DNA of 64,000 bases from Owenweeksia sp048267305 (GCA_048267305.1 JBLWXT010000001.1:186001-250000), one strand, 5' to 3'; shown: positions 43,178 through 52,633, counted from the first letter of the stretch. Notes: generated by a model not told the origin, from the sequence alone. Numbers and translations are program-made.

Positions 43178-44826
43178 GCGAAGGGAATAGAAATATGGAG
43201 GATTTCCTGAAAAACAAGATGGACGAGCTGGAAAATAATTTTCAGGACGACTGGAATGTCTTTGAACAAAAGCTCGAGCGCGCCCTGTTTTTCAAGAGAT
43301 TGAGAATAGGGGCGGCTATGTCGCTGTTTCTAATTGCCACAAGCATTGGCATATTTGGCACTTCATCTATTATAGATTTTAATAACGATGACGAAGCTCC
43401 TTTTGGGACCTACACCGAGCAAGGGTTTCAAAGCTCTGGCTCTAAATCTGTTTGGAAAGACATAGATATTAATGGAGGTGATCAGTGGACTCCTGATCAA
43501 ACCATGAATATTTCTGCGATAGAGAATGAAGGTGCTTATTCAGTTGAAGATACTCAGGATCGCCCCATAAGTATCTCAGGTGAAGGTTCTGAAAGTGGAA
43601 TGGGTAAAACGTCTATTCAACCAAGTTCAAATGATAACAGCGTGATCAGTGGTACTTACGCGTCAGGAAAATTCCCTAATGAGCCTGAGAAAATTACAGA
43701 AACTTCTTTTTCATCTGTTCCCGTGGCCTCTGAGAAAGTGAGTGCAAATGTGAAACATAATACTGATGTGTTTCCTGGCCAAAGTATTACGGCCGGTGAT
43801 GCCTCAGAGGATATAGTAAATGCAGCTGAAGAAAATGACAGTGGTGTTAAAGAAGCGCTTGCTGGCGTAAGTAATGTTCAGCTTGTGGAAGACGAAATTC
43901 CTGCTTCAGAAGCTGCCGGGGAAAATATTGCTGCTTTGATTGCAGCTAATACCATTGCCACAGAAGAGGATGTTTACGATTTGTCGGACTTGGACCTTAA
44001 GGAGATACATTTAACTCCCATGGATAGTTGGAGTAATACCGAGATGCCAGAGTTGCAAATAAGGATGCCGGTGCCTGCACTACGGATGAAGGTGGCCGAC
44101 AAGGGACCCTTTATAAGCCCGTTGCAAAGCAAGTCGCTGTGGGAGTTTTCCATAAAGGTTTATCCCAACTTTACATTTAGGAAGTTTAAAGTTGATGAAG
44201 ACAAAGCCAACTATATTCACAGGGATTTTGTGGATCAGGTACGTGCTTCTGAAAGCGGAGGTTTTAGTCTGAATATTGGCCTTGAAGTGAGTCGTAGAAT
44301 TGGCTTGGCAACCTACCTGAAAGGAGGACTTGAATACATCAGTTACAACCATAGCGCAAACTTTGACTTCACTAATTACCGAAGTGCAAACATTGACGAA
44401 AGCACGGGAGCCATTACCAGCTATGCCCTGCTGGAGGAGCCCAATCAGGTTGTGATTAACGATAAGAATACCTACCACTATTTAAACCTGCCATTGAGTA
44501 TTTCCTATCAGCCGTGGGCGTCTGATCATATTCGACTAAATATGGAGGCAGGTGTAAGCTATATGTATTTTGTTACTGCCAGAGGGGCTTCAATTGATTA
44601 CCGTACCCTTGAGGTTATAGATTTGTCCGACAGGGAGTTTAAGAACAGTTTGGGTTCTGTAAACCTCAGGGTGGGAGCTACCTATTACATCTCTCCACAG
44701 TTTAATTTAGGCTTTGAACCTACGTTTGTATACTTCACAAATACGATTTACACAGATGAATATCCCTTTGAAGTAATTCCCTATTCTGTAGGTTTGAACC
44801 TGAAGTTACAGGTAAAGCTGAACTAA
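43174..44826 (+). CDS. Trans-envelope protein: cytosolic N-terminus, one TM segment, C-terminal outer-membrane barrel; likely anti-sigma partner
   Basis: 550 residues (GTG start in GTGA; an ATG at 43195 is an alternative). Residues 1-42 are charged and helical (NMEDFLKNKMDELENNFQ), 45-63 form one hydrophobic segment (GAAMSLFLIATSIGIFGTS), 70-320 are a Ser/Glu/Asn-rich region without repeats, and 325-550 are a beta-barrel of the PorT/OMP_b-brl type (LNIGLEVSRRIGLATYLKGG, ending VGLNLKLQVKLN). The coupling to a sigma factor and an N-terminus facing the cytosol suggest an anti-sigma factor that senses the outer membrane; this is inference. Confidence 0.75.
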   Translation: MSEGNRNMEDFLKNKMDELENNFQDDWNVFEQKLERALFFKRLRIGAAMSLFLIATSIGIFGTSSIIDFNNDDEAPFGTYTEQGFQSSGSKSVWKDIDINGGDQWTPDQTMNISAIENEGAYSVEDTQDRPISISGEGSESGMGKTSIQPSSNDNSVISGTYASGKFPNEPEKITETSFSSVPVASEKVSANVKHNTDVFPGQSITAGDASEDIVNAAEENDSGVKEALAGVSNVQLVEDEIPASEAAGENIAALIAANTIATEEDVYDLSDLDLKEIHLTPMDSWSNTEMPELQIRMPVPALRMKVADKGPFISPLQSKSLWEFSIKVYPNFTFRKFKVDEDKANYIHRDFVDQVRASESGGFSLNIGLEVSRRIGLATYLKGGLEYISYNHSANFDFTNYRSANIDESTGAITSYALLEEPNQVVINDKNTYHYLNLPLSISYQPWASDHIRLNMEAGVSYMYFVTARGASIDYRTLEVIDLSDREFKNSLGSVNLRVGATYYISPQFNLGFEPTFVYFTNTIYTDEYPFEVIPYSVGLNLKLQVKLN

Positions 44827-45707
44827 GCCTTCACATTTTGAGGTGCCTCCAGCTTCATGGCTTTGGAGTTGAGGCTAAAATAAACTCCGCATAAGGATAC
44901 CAGTGCCGTGATGGCATAAAACGATAAGCTTATGCTCATGGCTAAAGCGGGGTTGAGGTTGAGCATTTCTGCCATATAATACATCGCCACTTCTCTGGCG
45001 CCCAGCCCACCAAGCGAAATGGGAAGCATGGCCGCAATGGAGGAAACCAGAAATAACATTACGTATTCCAGGATATTGTCAGTCTGGCCCAAAGCCAACA
45101 GCAAGGCTGTGGCAATTGCCACCTGCCCCAATTGAAACAGCATAGACCATCCTAAAACCTTGGTGTAAATACTGACAAACTGTGGAAAAATCCACTTTAC
45201 CACAAGTCGTCCTAAAACGGGTGCCAACACTAAAATACCCGCTGCCGCATAGTAATAATAGTTGGGGATATCTAAAAAGAAGCTGCCAATGGATAGGATA
45301 AAGAAAATGGCAGCCAGGCCTCCAAGTCTGTCCAATATCATTATTAAGGTCAGCGATTTTATGGATTTACCATGCGATTTCCTAAGTAGGTAAACTTTAT
45401 ATCCATCTCCGCCAGCACCCCCCGGAAGGAAGAGGTTGTAGTACATTCCCAGCCACTGGAGCTTAATGTTGGTCCAGGTGCTCAACCTGATTTCGGAAGT
45501 ATCGAGAAATAACTTGAGCCTGAAAACCGATGCTAGTTTGGAAATTACAAAAAGAAAGACTGCGAGAAGAATAAAGGCAACTGACGCGGATTGCCAGGTG
45601 GACTTTAGTTCAACCCAATCAACTTTTGTGGAAACAAACCATAACGCCAGACCCGAAAGTCCCAGTTTTAAAATGTACTTGGCAATTTGCTTGGTTCTGG
45701 TATTCAA
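44823..45707 (-). CDS. LPG synthase TM-region (UPF0104) family membrane protein
   Basis: 294 residues, seven to eight membrane segments. LGLSGLALWFVSTKVDW, YYNLFLPGGAGGDGYKVYLLRK and ISLGGLGAREVAMYYMA are the marks of the UPF0104/MprF flippase-like family (also dolichol-P-mannose-linked relatives). It lacks the LPG-synthase catalytic domain. Probable lipid translocation or glycolipid role. Stops of this gene and the barrel gene overlap tail to tail by four bases. Confidence 0.88.
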   Translation of the reverse strand: MNTRTKQIAKYILKLGLSGLALWFVSTKVDWVELKSTWQSASVAFILLAVFLFVISKLASVFRLKLFLDTSEIRLSTWTNIKLQWLGMYYNLFLPGGAGGDGYKVYLLRKSHGKSIKSLTLIMILDRLGGLAAIFFILSIGSFFLDIPNYYYYAAAGILVLAPVLGRLVVKWIFPQFVSIYTKVLGWSMLFQLGQVAIATALLLALGQTDNILEYVMLFLVSSIAAMLPISLGGLGAREVAMYYMAEMLNLNPALAMSISLSFYAITALVSLCGVYFSLNSKAMKLEAPQNVKA

Positions 45708-46012
45708 AAGGTAGATGTTGCTTTTAAGCGGGTTGTTTTGGGCATGTCGAAGTTATGAAATCCATCCAGCAAAGGTAAGTGGTGATTGTTGTTTATGGAA
45801 TAAGCAGCTTGATCCAATTGAGCACTATCTTTTTATTGAGATAGATGTTGGCCGTTATCATTACAGCCGCAGATATGCTGATTGACGTTTTTTTGATGAT
45901 AATTTAGAGTTGGAAAATTTTGCGAGTGTCAACTATTCAACATTTTCTCTGTTTTCGCATCAATACCTTGGTCGGGTATTTACGTAAGTTATGTTAACCC
46001 AATAATTAAAGT
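45708..46012. other. Intergenic stretch, no gene seen
   Basis: 305 bp between divergent genes. A small stem (CTATCT / AGATAG) lies near 45828-45845. No convincing promoter consensus or open frame was found. Confidence 0.5.
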
Positions 46013-46768
46013 ATGAAACGAATAGCATTTTTAGCGCTTACGGCACTGTTGTCATTAAGTCTGCCAGCACAGGATTTTATTGAAACCTCTCAAAATCTGC
46101 TGAAGGCCATGAGGGATAAAAACACATCTGAAGCCAAAAAGTATGTGGATATCATCGCTAATGGTGATCCTGCAAAGTTTAAAGCTCAGGTAAATACTCA
46201 GCAGGAAAAACTGGCATTTTGGATAAACACCTACAATGGCCTTATACAATATAAACTTACCCTTAATCCTAAGCTTTTTGAAGACAGAGGAGATTTTTTT
46301 AGTGATGACATCATTACGGTATTAGGTGAAAAAACAAGTTTTGACCAACTAGAGCATGGGGTGCTTAGAAGAGGAACCTCCAAGTATTCTAAAGGGTATT
46401 TTAAAAGCCCGTTTGCAGATGACTGGTACGAGCAGTATCAGGTGGATAAGATCGATTGGAGAATTCACTTTGCCCTTAATTGTGGTGCAGCCAGTTGCCC
46501 TCCTGTTCGTATTTATGATGATGCTACAATTTACAAGCAGCTCAACGCAAGCTCCATTGCCTATTTAGATAGCCAGGTGAAATATGATAAAAGCGAAAAT
46601 GAGGTGTATGCCCCCAAGTTAATGGATTGGTTTAGTGGTGACTTTGGAGGCTCTGATCAGGTTTTGAAGATTTTAAAAACCAATAAATATATCCCTAATA
46701 CAGATGTTGATTTAGAGTTTAACGATTACGATTGGACCCTGAAGCTCGGAACTTTTTACAAGGACTAA
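46013..46768 (+). CDS. DUF547 family secreted protein
   Basis: 251 residues with a signal peptide (1-19, SLPA/Q). DUF547 marks are QEKLAFWINTYNGLIQYKL, LEHGVLRRG and WRIHFALNCGAASCPPVRIY with the invariant Cys. The fold resembles a cysteine-protease-like domain but activity is unproven; eukaryotic members carry it as well. Periplasmic or surface location is expected. Confidence 0.88.
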   Translation: MKRIAFLALTALLSLSLPAQDFIETSQNLLKAMRDKNTSEAKKYVDIIANGDPAKFKAQVNTQQEKLAFWINTYNGLIQYKLTLNPKLFEDRGDFFSDDIITVLGEKTSFDQLEHGVLRRGTSKYSKGYFKSPFADDWYEQYQVDKIDWRIHFALNCGAASCPPVRIYDDATIYKQLNASSIAYLDSQVKYDKSENEVYAPKLMDWFSGDFGGSDQVLKILKTNKYIPNTDVDLEFNDYDWTLKLGTFYKD

Positions 46769-46845
46769 GACTCCTTAATCCCCAAAAGGAGGGAGTAAAA
46801 CCGAGTTTTGTACAAAGTATGGAAATTGCTTATAGGCCTGTAGTC

Positions 46846-46970
46846 TCACCCTGAAGGGGTGAAATATTTATAGTCTCCCGGTGTAGCCGGGAGGTAATTT
46901 TAACACCCAATACGTGTTTTTGGCGTGGTTTTCCTTTTACACAAGGTTATTGCGGAAAACCATGACAAAA
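46846..46970. repeat. Dispersed hairpin element, copy A (REP/MITE-like)
   Basis: The copy has, in order: palindrome TCACC-ctgaa-GGGGTGA (46846-46862), tail AAATATTTATAG (46862-46873), a second hairpin CTCCCGG/CCGGGAG (46875-46893), block AATACGTGTTTTTGGCG (46909-46925), terminal stem GGTTTTCC/GGAAAACC (46927-46934, 46954-46961), and TGACAAAA (46963-46970). Copy B at 54883-54980 has the same order, apart from the second hairpin. It lies between convergent genes. Confidence 0.65.
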
Positions 46971-46987
46971 ACTAAATCGATATTATC

Positions 46988-48136
46988 TTATTTAATCTTA
47001 GACAACAAAGACCCTGCATCACGCAGGGTTTTTTCGTTTTTGGCAAAGCAAAACCGCAGCACCTTATTTTCTTGTGGAATATGATAAAATACGCTCAAGG
47101 GAATAGAAGCTACACCATGCTTAACAGTAAGCTCCTTGGCAAAGTCCACCTCATTCATGTCGCTTAGCGCGGAATAATCAAGCAACTGAAAGTAGGTGCC
47201 CTCAGAATGTAGTGGCTTAAAGCCGCTATCCTTTATGGAATCTAAAAAAATATCACGAAGCTCCTCGTACATGGCCGAAATCTGCAGGTTATTTTCATTG
47301 GCCAGATAATCTGCCATAGCATACTGTATAGGTGTGTTTACGCTAAACACCATGTACTGATGTACTTTTCTGAACTCTGAGGAGAGAAATTCCGGAGCCG
47401 CACAATAGCCCAGCTTCCAGCCTGTAACGTGCAAGGTTTTTCCAAACGAACCAACCTTAAAACTGCGCTCAGCCAAATGCGGGTAGCTGGCAATGGAATG
47501 GTGCTTCTCATTGCCAAATAAAATATTTTCATACACCTCATCTGCCAGTATAAGGATGTTGGATGCTTTTACCAGTTCCTCTAACTGAAGCAGGTCTTCG
47601 TGTTTAAGCACGGTTGCAGAGGGGTTGTGAGGAGTGTTTATGATGATAAGCTTGGTGCGGTGGTTTATCTGCTTTTTAAATGCCTCCCAGTTTATGCTGT
47701 AATCAGGATGATGAAGCTGTACAAAAATGGGTACACCACCATTGAGTTCCACCATTGGGGCATAGCAATCATAAGCCGGGGTAAAAATAATCACCTCGTC
47801 ACCCTCACGCACCACTGTGCTTATAGCCGTGGCAATGGCTTGAGTAGCGCCATGGGTAATGGTTATTTCGGTATCTGCATCATAGCGATGACCACTTTGC
47901 TTAAAAAGTATGTCGCTCATTACATCTCGCAAAGGCTTTATACCGGGCATGGGCGCATATTGGTTCCAGCCCTTTTTCATGTAATGATCTACCAGATTTA
48001 TTAAAGCTGGATCTGCATAAAAATCGGGGAAACCTTGTGAAAGGTTAATGGCACTGTGTTTTTCTGCCAAGGCAGACATCACCGAAAATATGGTGGTGGA
48101 GGTGTGCGGTAGTTTGCTCTTAATATTGTTGAACAT
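46988..48136 (-). CDS. PLP-dependent aminotransferase, methionine/kynurenine type (YbdL-like)
   Basis: 382 residues, fold-type I class I/II aminotransferase. INLSQGFPDF, NQYAPMPGIKPLRD, ITHGATQAIATAI, INTPHNPSATV, ILADEVYENI and the PLP-lysine motif SFGKTLHVTGWKLGY are all present. This set fits the YbdL/KAT group that transaminates methionine, glutamine or kynurenine with 2-oxo acids. Length is standard. Confidence 0.9.
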   Translation of the reverse strand: MFNNIKSKLPHTSTTIFSVMSALAEKHSAINLSQGFPDFYADPALINLVDHYMKKGWNQYAPMPGIKPLRDVMSDILFKQSGHRYDADTEITITHGATQAIATAISTVVREGDEVIIFTPAYDCYAPMVELNGGVPIFVQLHHPDYSINWEAFKKQINHRTKLIIINTPHNPSATVLKHEDLLQLEELVKASNILILADEVYENILFGNEKHHSIASYPHLAERSFKVGSFGKTLHVTGWKLGYCAAPEFLSSEFRKVHQYMVFSVNTPIQYAMADYLANENNLQISAMYEELRDIFLDSIKDSGFKPLHSEGTYFQLLDYSALSDMNEVDFAKELTVKHGVASIPLSVFYHIPQENKVLRFCFAKNEKTLRDAGSLLSKIK

Positions 48137-48432
48137 AGGATGGGTTAATTAGCCTGTTGGCCAAAGTTGCAAGTAAACGGTATAAAGTTGCTAAAAGTTT
48201 ATGGTAACCGTTGAAGTGTTTTTACCTGCAATTTTACCTCTATATCCGGGTTGGAGGAGTGGAGGTGAGCCGAATCAAGTATTTAAGTTTTCGGGCGCTA
48301 AAATAGGCTTTCGGCATCATTTGCAACTCATGAAGGTTGACCTGAGTTAACAAATATTGTTTAGGGGGAAGTGGTGTCCCCAGTCCATACCTTATTTTAG
48401 ATTTACATGTTAAATGAAAAGCTCTCGGCAAA
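48137..48432. other. Intergenic stretch, no convincing gene
   Basis: 296 bp between two minus-strand genes. A minus frame (48240-48488) overlaps the lipoprotein gene and has no motif. Nothing else is visible. Confidence 0.5.
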
Positions 48433-49002
48433 TCACAAAGACACATCAAATCTACCTTCTCTGATGTGAACAGTGTCTTGGTCATCATCTACATTTAGAA
48501 GATCTACAGAGAAAGTGCCAGAAGCAATGCGGTTGATGGTATCGAAGCGTGATAAGTATATCCATGAATTTGAGTTAGATAATGACATGTATGATTTATT
48601 AGCACCTCCCGTATTAGGAGGCAAAATTTCCATGGCAAAAAAAGAATTAGTATCAACGGTATCCCAATAAATGGAATCATGTCGATTTATATGATATAAG
48701 TAAAATCCCATGACTTGCTTGGGGGAATCTTCATTTTTCCTATCGTGCGTTGCAATTATTTTAAATAGGCCAGTAGAGTAATCCACAAACAACACTGCTG
48801 AAGGGTTGACAATACTTATTGAATAACTTTTGGGAAGCCAAACTTCACCATCTAGCAAACATCCAAAGGTGTAGGCCCCTGTTTGGGTAATGGGCGGGAG
48901 CTGTGTAGGTGGTTTAGGAGGATCATCCTCATCGCATGAAAATGCACAGGAAAGTATAAACACACCTGCTAATAAGAGGTTAAGAGCTTTTTTGGATTTC
49001 AT
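48433..49002 (-). CDS. Hypothetical lipoprotein with a DUF6252-like N-terminal motif
   Basis: 189 residues from the ATG at 49000-49002. Lipoprotein signal (LLLAGVFILSC), then an acidic/Pro linker (DEDDPPKPPTQLPP). TGAYTFGCLLDGEVWLPKS matches the pattern T-F-G-C-L-x-x-G-x-x-W/F-x-P that opens many Bacteroidota surface lipoproteins (DUF6252-like). The rest is beta sandwich-like. Function unknown. Confidence 0.75.
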   Translation of the reverse strand: MKSKKALNLLLAGVFILSCAFSCDEDDPPKPPTQLPPITQTGAYTFGCLLDGEVWLPKSYSISIVNPSAVLFVDYSTGLFKIIATHDRKNEDSPKQVMGFYLYHINRHDSIYWDTVDTNSFFAMEILPPNTGGANKSYMSLSNSNSWIYLSRFDTINRIASGTFSVDLLNVDDDQDTVHIREGRFDVSL

Positions 49003-49202
49003 AATTACATCGGTGCTAATTGGCGTAGTAAACATAATGAATATAGGTTTCACCTTACATTGATGCGCTGTGTTTACTAATAAAGGGATATAAATTCCCC
49101 ATTTTAAGCCATTACAGGAAATGGCAATTTGTCTATTAATTCTAATTTCTTTGTGATGTTTTTAAAGCCTCTGCTCTTCGTAATTTCACCAAAAATTTAG
49201 AA

Positions 49203-51083
49203 GTGAATTACCTCTCGGTAGAAAATATCTCCAAAGCCTTTGGTGCGCGTACGTTGTTTAAGGATTTATCCTTTGGTATTGATGAAGGACAAAAGGTGGC
49301 TTTGGTAGCCAAAAACGGAACTGGAAAAACCTCAATCCTTGAAATGCTGGCTGGCCGCGAGCAGCCGGATAGCGGTCAGGTGACTTTCCGTAAGGGAATA
49401 AAAGTAGGATACCTTACCCAAGATCCTGAACTTACAGATGGCACCACCATACTTGATAATGTATTGGCCGTTGACAATCCCGCCACTAAGGCGATAAAGG
49501 AATATGAAATTGCCCTGGAAAACATGGACGATAGCGATGCCTATCAACGTGCTTTTGATGCCATGGACCGCCTACAGGCCTGGGATTTTGAAACGCAGGT
49601 AAAGCAGATTCTCGGAAAGCTGGGTTTACACCATACTTCTGATTTGGTGGATAACCTTTCGGGTGGGCAAAAGAAGCGGGTGGCTTTGGCCAAAACGCTC
49701 ATTTCTCAACCCGACATTCTCATATTTGATGAGCCTACCAACCACCTTGATGTGGAAATGATTGAGTGGCTGGAGGAATACCTTTCGCAACCTTCCATCA
49801 CCCTGTTTATGGTTACGCACGACCGTTACTTTTTAGAGCGCGTTTGCGATAAGATTTTAGAGTTGGAGAATGAATCTCTGTATCAGCATCCTGGTAATTA
49901 TTCCACTTTTTTACAGCGAAAAGCTGAGCGCGAGGAGATTGAGGGTGTAAATGTGGGCAAGGCCAAAAACCTTCTCCGTAAGGAATTGGAGTGGATGAGG
50001 CGACAGCCCAAGGCACGTGGCACTAAATCCAAGGCGCGTATTGATTCCTTTTATGATTTGAAGGGCGAGGCAGGTAAAAACCTGGAAGACAGCAAACTGG
50101 AACTGGATGTAAAAATGACCCGCTTGGGAAGTAAAATTCTGGAGGTACATAAACTTCGCAAATCCTATGGCGACCTTAAGATTGTAGAAGGCTTTGACTA
50201 TGTATTTAAGCGAAAAGAACGTACCGGAATTGTAGGCCCAAATGGTGTTGGAAAATCTACTTTCCTAAAAATGATAACCGGGCTGGAAGAGCCGGATGGC
50301 GGAAAGATAGTAGTTGGTGAAACCGTTAAATACGGCTTCTTTACCCAAAGTGAAATGAACCTTGACCCCAACAAACGGGTGATTGAGGTGGTAAAGGATA
50401 TTGCCGAGTTTATTCCCCTAGGGAAGAAGGGCAGGAATATAACGGCCTCGCAAATGCTGGACAGGTTTTTATTTGAGGGAGACCGCCAATACACCTATGT
50501 TTCAAAACTTAGTGGAGGGGAGAGAAGACGATTGTACCTGCTTACCATTTTAATGGATAACCCCAACTTCCTGATTCTTGATGAGCCTACTAACGATTTG
50601 GATATTCTTACGCTGAATGTGCTGGAGGACTTTTTAATGGAGTTTGATGGCTGCCTGTTGGTGGTAACGCATGATCGTTACTTTATGGATAAGCTCACGG
50701 ATCACCTTTTTGTATTTGAGGGTGATGGGCATATCCGCGATTTTAATGGTAATTATCGCGAGTATAAAGCCTTTAAAGAAGATAAGGAAGCCACCGAAAA
50801 ACTCAGGAATAAAAGTTTGGTGAAGCCTTCAAAATCGTCTGCTAAAAAAGATAATGAGGGCGATAGAAAGAAAATGACCTATGCCGAGAGATCGGAGTTT
50901 GAGGCTTTGGAAAAAGATATTGCCAGGCTGGAAAAGCGGAAGATTGAAATTGCGAAGGAATTTGAGCAGGCTTCTATGGATGCTTCCAAATTGGAAGAAC
51001 TTTCTAGAGAAACCAAGGCTGTGCAAGAGGAGTTGGAAGAAAAGGAAATGCGCTGGCTGGAGTTGAGTGAATTGGAGGGGTAA
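49203..51083 (+). CDS. ABC-F ATPase (Uup/Ettd-type translation factor)
   Basis: 626 residues, start GTG at 49203. Two NBDs without membrane domain: Walker A VAKNGTGKTS and GPNGVGKST, signatures LSGGQKKRVALAKTL and LSGGERRRLYLLTIL, Walker B LIFDEPTNHLD and LILDEPTNDLD. A linker (about 240-300, RKELEWMRRQPKARGTKSKA) and a C-terminal coiled coil (570-626) match Uup. These proteins bind the ribosome E-site region and relieve stalled or problematic peptides; Uup is also linked to transposon precise excision. No resistance role is indicated. Confidence 0.92.
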   Translation: MNYLSVENISKAFGARTLFKDLSFGIDEGQKVALVAKNGTGKTSILEMLAGREQPDSGQVTFRKGIKVGYLTQDPELTDGTTILDNVLAVDNPATKAIKEYEIALENMDDSDAYQRAFDAMDRLQAWDFETQVKQILGKLGLHHTSDLVDNLSGGQKKRVALAKTLISQPDILIFDEPTNHLDVEMIEWLEEYLSQPSITLFMVTHDRYFLERVCDKILELENESLYQHPGNYSTFLQRKAEREEIEGVNVGKAKNLLRKELEWMRRQPKARGTKSKARIDSFYDLKGEAGKNLEDSKLELDVKMTRLGSKILEVHKLRKSYGDLKIVEGFDYVFKRKERTGIVGPNGVGKSTFLKMITGLEEPDGGKIVVGETVKYGFFTQSEMNLDPNKRVIEVVKDIAEFIPLGKKGRNITASQMLDRFLFEGDRQYTYVSKLSGGERRRLYLLTILMDNPNFLILDEPTNDLDILTLNVLEDFLMEFDGCLLVVTHDRYFMDKLTDHLFVFEGDGHIRDFNGNYREYKAFKEDKEATEKLRNKSLVKPSKSSAKKDNEGDRKKMTYAERSEFEALEKDIARLEKRKIEIAKEFEQASMDASKLEELSRETKAVQEELEEKEMRWLELSELEG

Positions 51084-51094
51084 ACGTTATGTTC

Positions 51095-51630
51095 TCCGCG
51101 TTCCTTTGCGAGCTCTGTGTCTCTGCGTTGGAGCAATATCCCGCAGCTACTTCACCGCAGAGGCGCAATGAGCGCAGAGTTTTCGCAAAGTGGGATTTGC
51201 GGTTAGTTTATGTTAATCTGAAAATATTCACGGGTATTTCTCCGCGTTCCTTTGCGAGCTCTGTGTCTCTGCGTTGGAGCAATATCCCGCAGCTACTTCA
51301 CCGCAGAGGCGCATTGAGCGCAGAGTTTTCGCAGAGTGGGATTTGCGGTTAGTTTATGTTAATCTGAAAATATTCACGGGTATTTCTCCGCGTTCCTTTG
51401 CGAGCTCTGTGTCTCTGCGTTGGAGCAATATCCCGCAGCTACTTCACCGCAGAGGCGCATTGAGCGCAGAGTTTTCGCAGAGTGGGATTTGCGGTTAGTT
51501 TATGTTAATCTGAAAATATTCACGGGTATTTCTCCGCGTTCCTTTGCGAGCTCTGTGCCTCTGCGTTGAAGCAATATCGCGTAGTTTCTTCACCGCAAAG
51601 GCGCAAAGAGCGCAGAGTTTTTCGCAGAGA
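51095..51630. repeat. Tandem array of a 146-bp unit (3 copies plus a diverged partial fourth)
   Basis: Unit starts TCCGCGTTCCTTTGCGAGCT. Copies: 51095-51240, 51241-51386, 51387-51532, and a partial fourth 51533-51630. Copies 2 and 3 appear identical, copy 1 differs at a few bases, and copy 4 is diverged. Each unit contains an imperfect inverted pair (CTCTGTGTCTCTGCG near the start, CGCAGAGGCGC later) and ends in an AT-rich spacer. 146 is not a multiple of three and the plus frames through it shift, so it is not coding. It fills the space between the ABC-F and SGNH genes. Confidence 0.9.
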
Positions 51631-51651
51631 AAAATGTATAAATTATGTGAT

Positions 51652-51685
51652 TTCCCCTCCTTAAAAAAGGAAGGGTTAGGGGTGG
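51652..51685. repeat. Short dispersed C/G-rich repeat
   Basis: CCCCTCCTTaaaaaaggaaGGGttaGGGG-type text that resembles the element at 55904-55930 (TCCCCTTGAGGGGA, then GGAGGGGTGA) and the stem at 46771-46791. Such short sequences are scattered in many Bacteroidota genomes. Confidence 0.45.
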
Positions 51686-51703
51686 TTGTAATTCTAATAT
51701 CAA

Positions 51704-52633
51704 TTAATCTGTCTTAACTAATTGAGTGGCCAGCTCTTCCCCCATCCACCGGCTTATCAAAACCGAGCCATTGGGGTTAAAGTGATTAGGATCCGCCCAG
51801 TTCTCAATGTTTTGCAGAATAGAATCGGGTGGACTCAAAAGGCTGCCATGCTCTCTATAAAAATCAGCATTGGTTGGTTCTGATTGCGGAACGCCATAGC
51901 TGGGCAGGTATAGGAAAATAAGCGTCACGCCCTTTTCTTCACATAGAGCGGAAATCCTTTTCAGGTAATGCAATGGATAGGTGTTTTCCATATTTCGCTT
52001 CAAGCTCCCTTTTGTCACACCATTCTGCCGTTCTTCTTTTTCCTGTTCAATTTCATTGAGGTCAGGAATAGTATAGTTTGGGTAAAATCCATATTCGTTT
52101 GAGTCTGGAATCAATTGGGTATGTTTATCCCAAAGAGCTTCCTGCGCAAGCTGAAGACGAAATTGAAAGGCCGTAGTCCAATCGGTAAGCCAGTCTTTAT
52201 TGAAAAGGGGAAAGGAAGTGAGGAGGTCTTCATTTTCCATAAAATAAGCTCCCACAGGATGGCTGTATGGGTTTTCCTCTTGCCGAACTTCAAGCACTAT
52301 GGCTTTAACCTGTTTTTCCTCTATCAGATCTTTAATTAAGCGGTAGTGGAGGTTTCGGCCATATCGGCAATAGGCAAAATTTAGCGTTTGAAACTCTGGA
52401 ATATAATATTCTATAAGCCTTTCATTAAGGCTGTTTTCGGTACGCGAAGAGCCGATAAAGGCAATATCCACAGGCAATGGGTTTTCATAAACCCGCTGAT
52501 ACATCCAGTTGGCGCGATTTTCACAATCATCCTTGAGCCCAGCGTACACCTGTTTTTTATCTTGTGGAAACAGAAAAACCAACAGTATAACAGGGATAGT
52601 AAAGAGGATGATATGTAACGTAATACGTTTCAT
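51704..52633 (-). CDS. SGNH/AlgX-like hydrolase-fold protein, partner of the MBOAT
   Basis: 309 residues with an N-terminal signal anchor (5-23). AFIGSSRTENSLNERLIEYY carries the block I G-S-S with the Ser nucleophile, and WADPNHFNPNGSVLISRWM the block V D-x-x-H. The fold resembles DUF1574/AlgX-like SGNH domains that work with an MBOAT acyltransferase to O-acetylate exopolysaccharide or cell wall. It overlaps the MBOAT stop by one base. Confidence 0.75.
   Translation of the reverse strand: MKRITLHIILFTIPVILLVFLFPQDKKQVYAGLKDDCENRANWMYQRVYENPLPVDIAFIGSSRTENSLNERLIEYYIPEFQTLNFAYCRYGRNLHYRLIKDLIEEKQVKAIVLEVRQEENPYSHPVGAYFMENEDLLTSFPLFNKDWLTDWTTAFQFRLQLAQEALWDKHTQLIPDSNEYGFYPNYTIPDLNEIEQEKEERQNGVTKGSLKRNMENTYPLHYLKRISALCEEKGVTLIFLYLPSYGVPQSEPTNADFYREHGSLLSPPDSILQNIENWADPNHFNPNGSVLISRWMGEELATQLVKTD

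Noticed and set aside
48240..48488. 82-codon minus frame after the aminotransferase upstream region
   Set aside because: It overlaps the lipoprotein gene in another frame and has no signal peptide or family pattern.
51089..51498. Two plus-strand frames (51089-51352 and 51274-51498) in the tandem repeat
   Set aside because: They arise because the 146-bp unit is not divisible by three; their residues are repetitive and match no protein.
51095..51630. Possible CRISPR array
   Set aside because: Units are 146 bp, nearly identical throughout with no variable spacers, and no cas genes are near.
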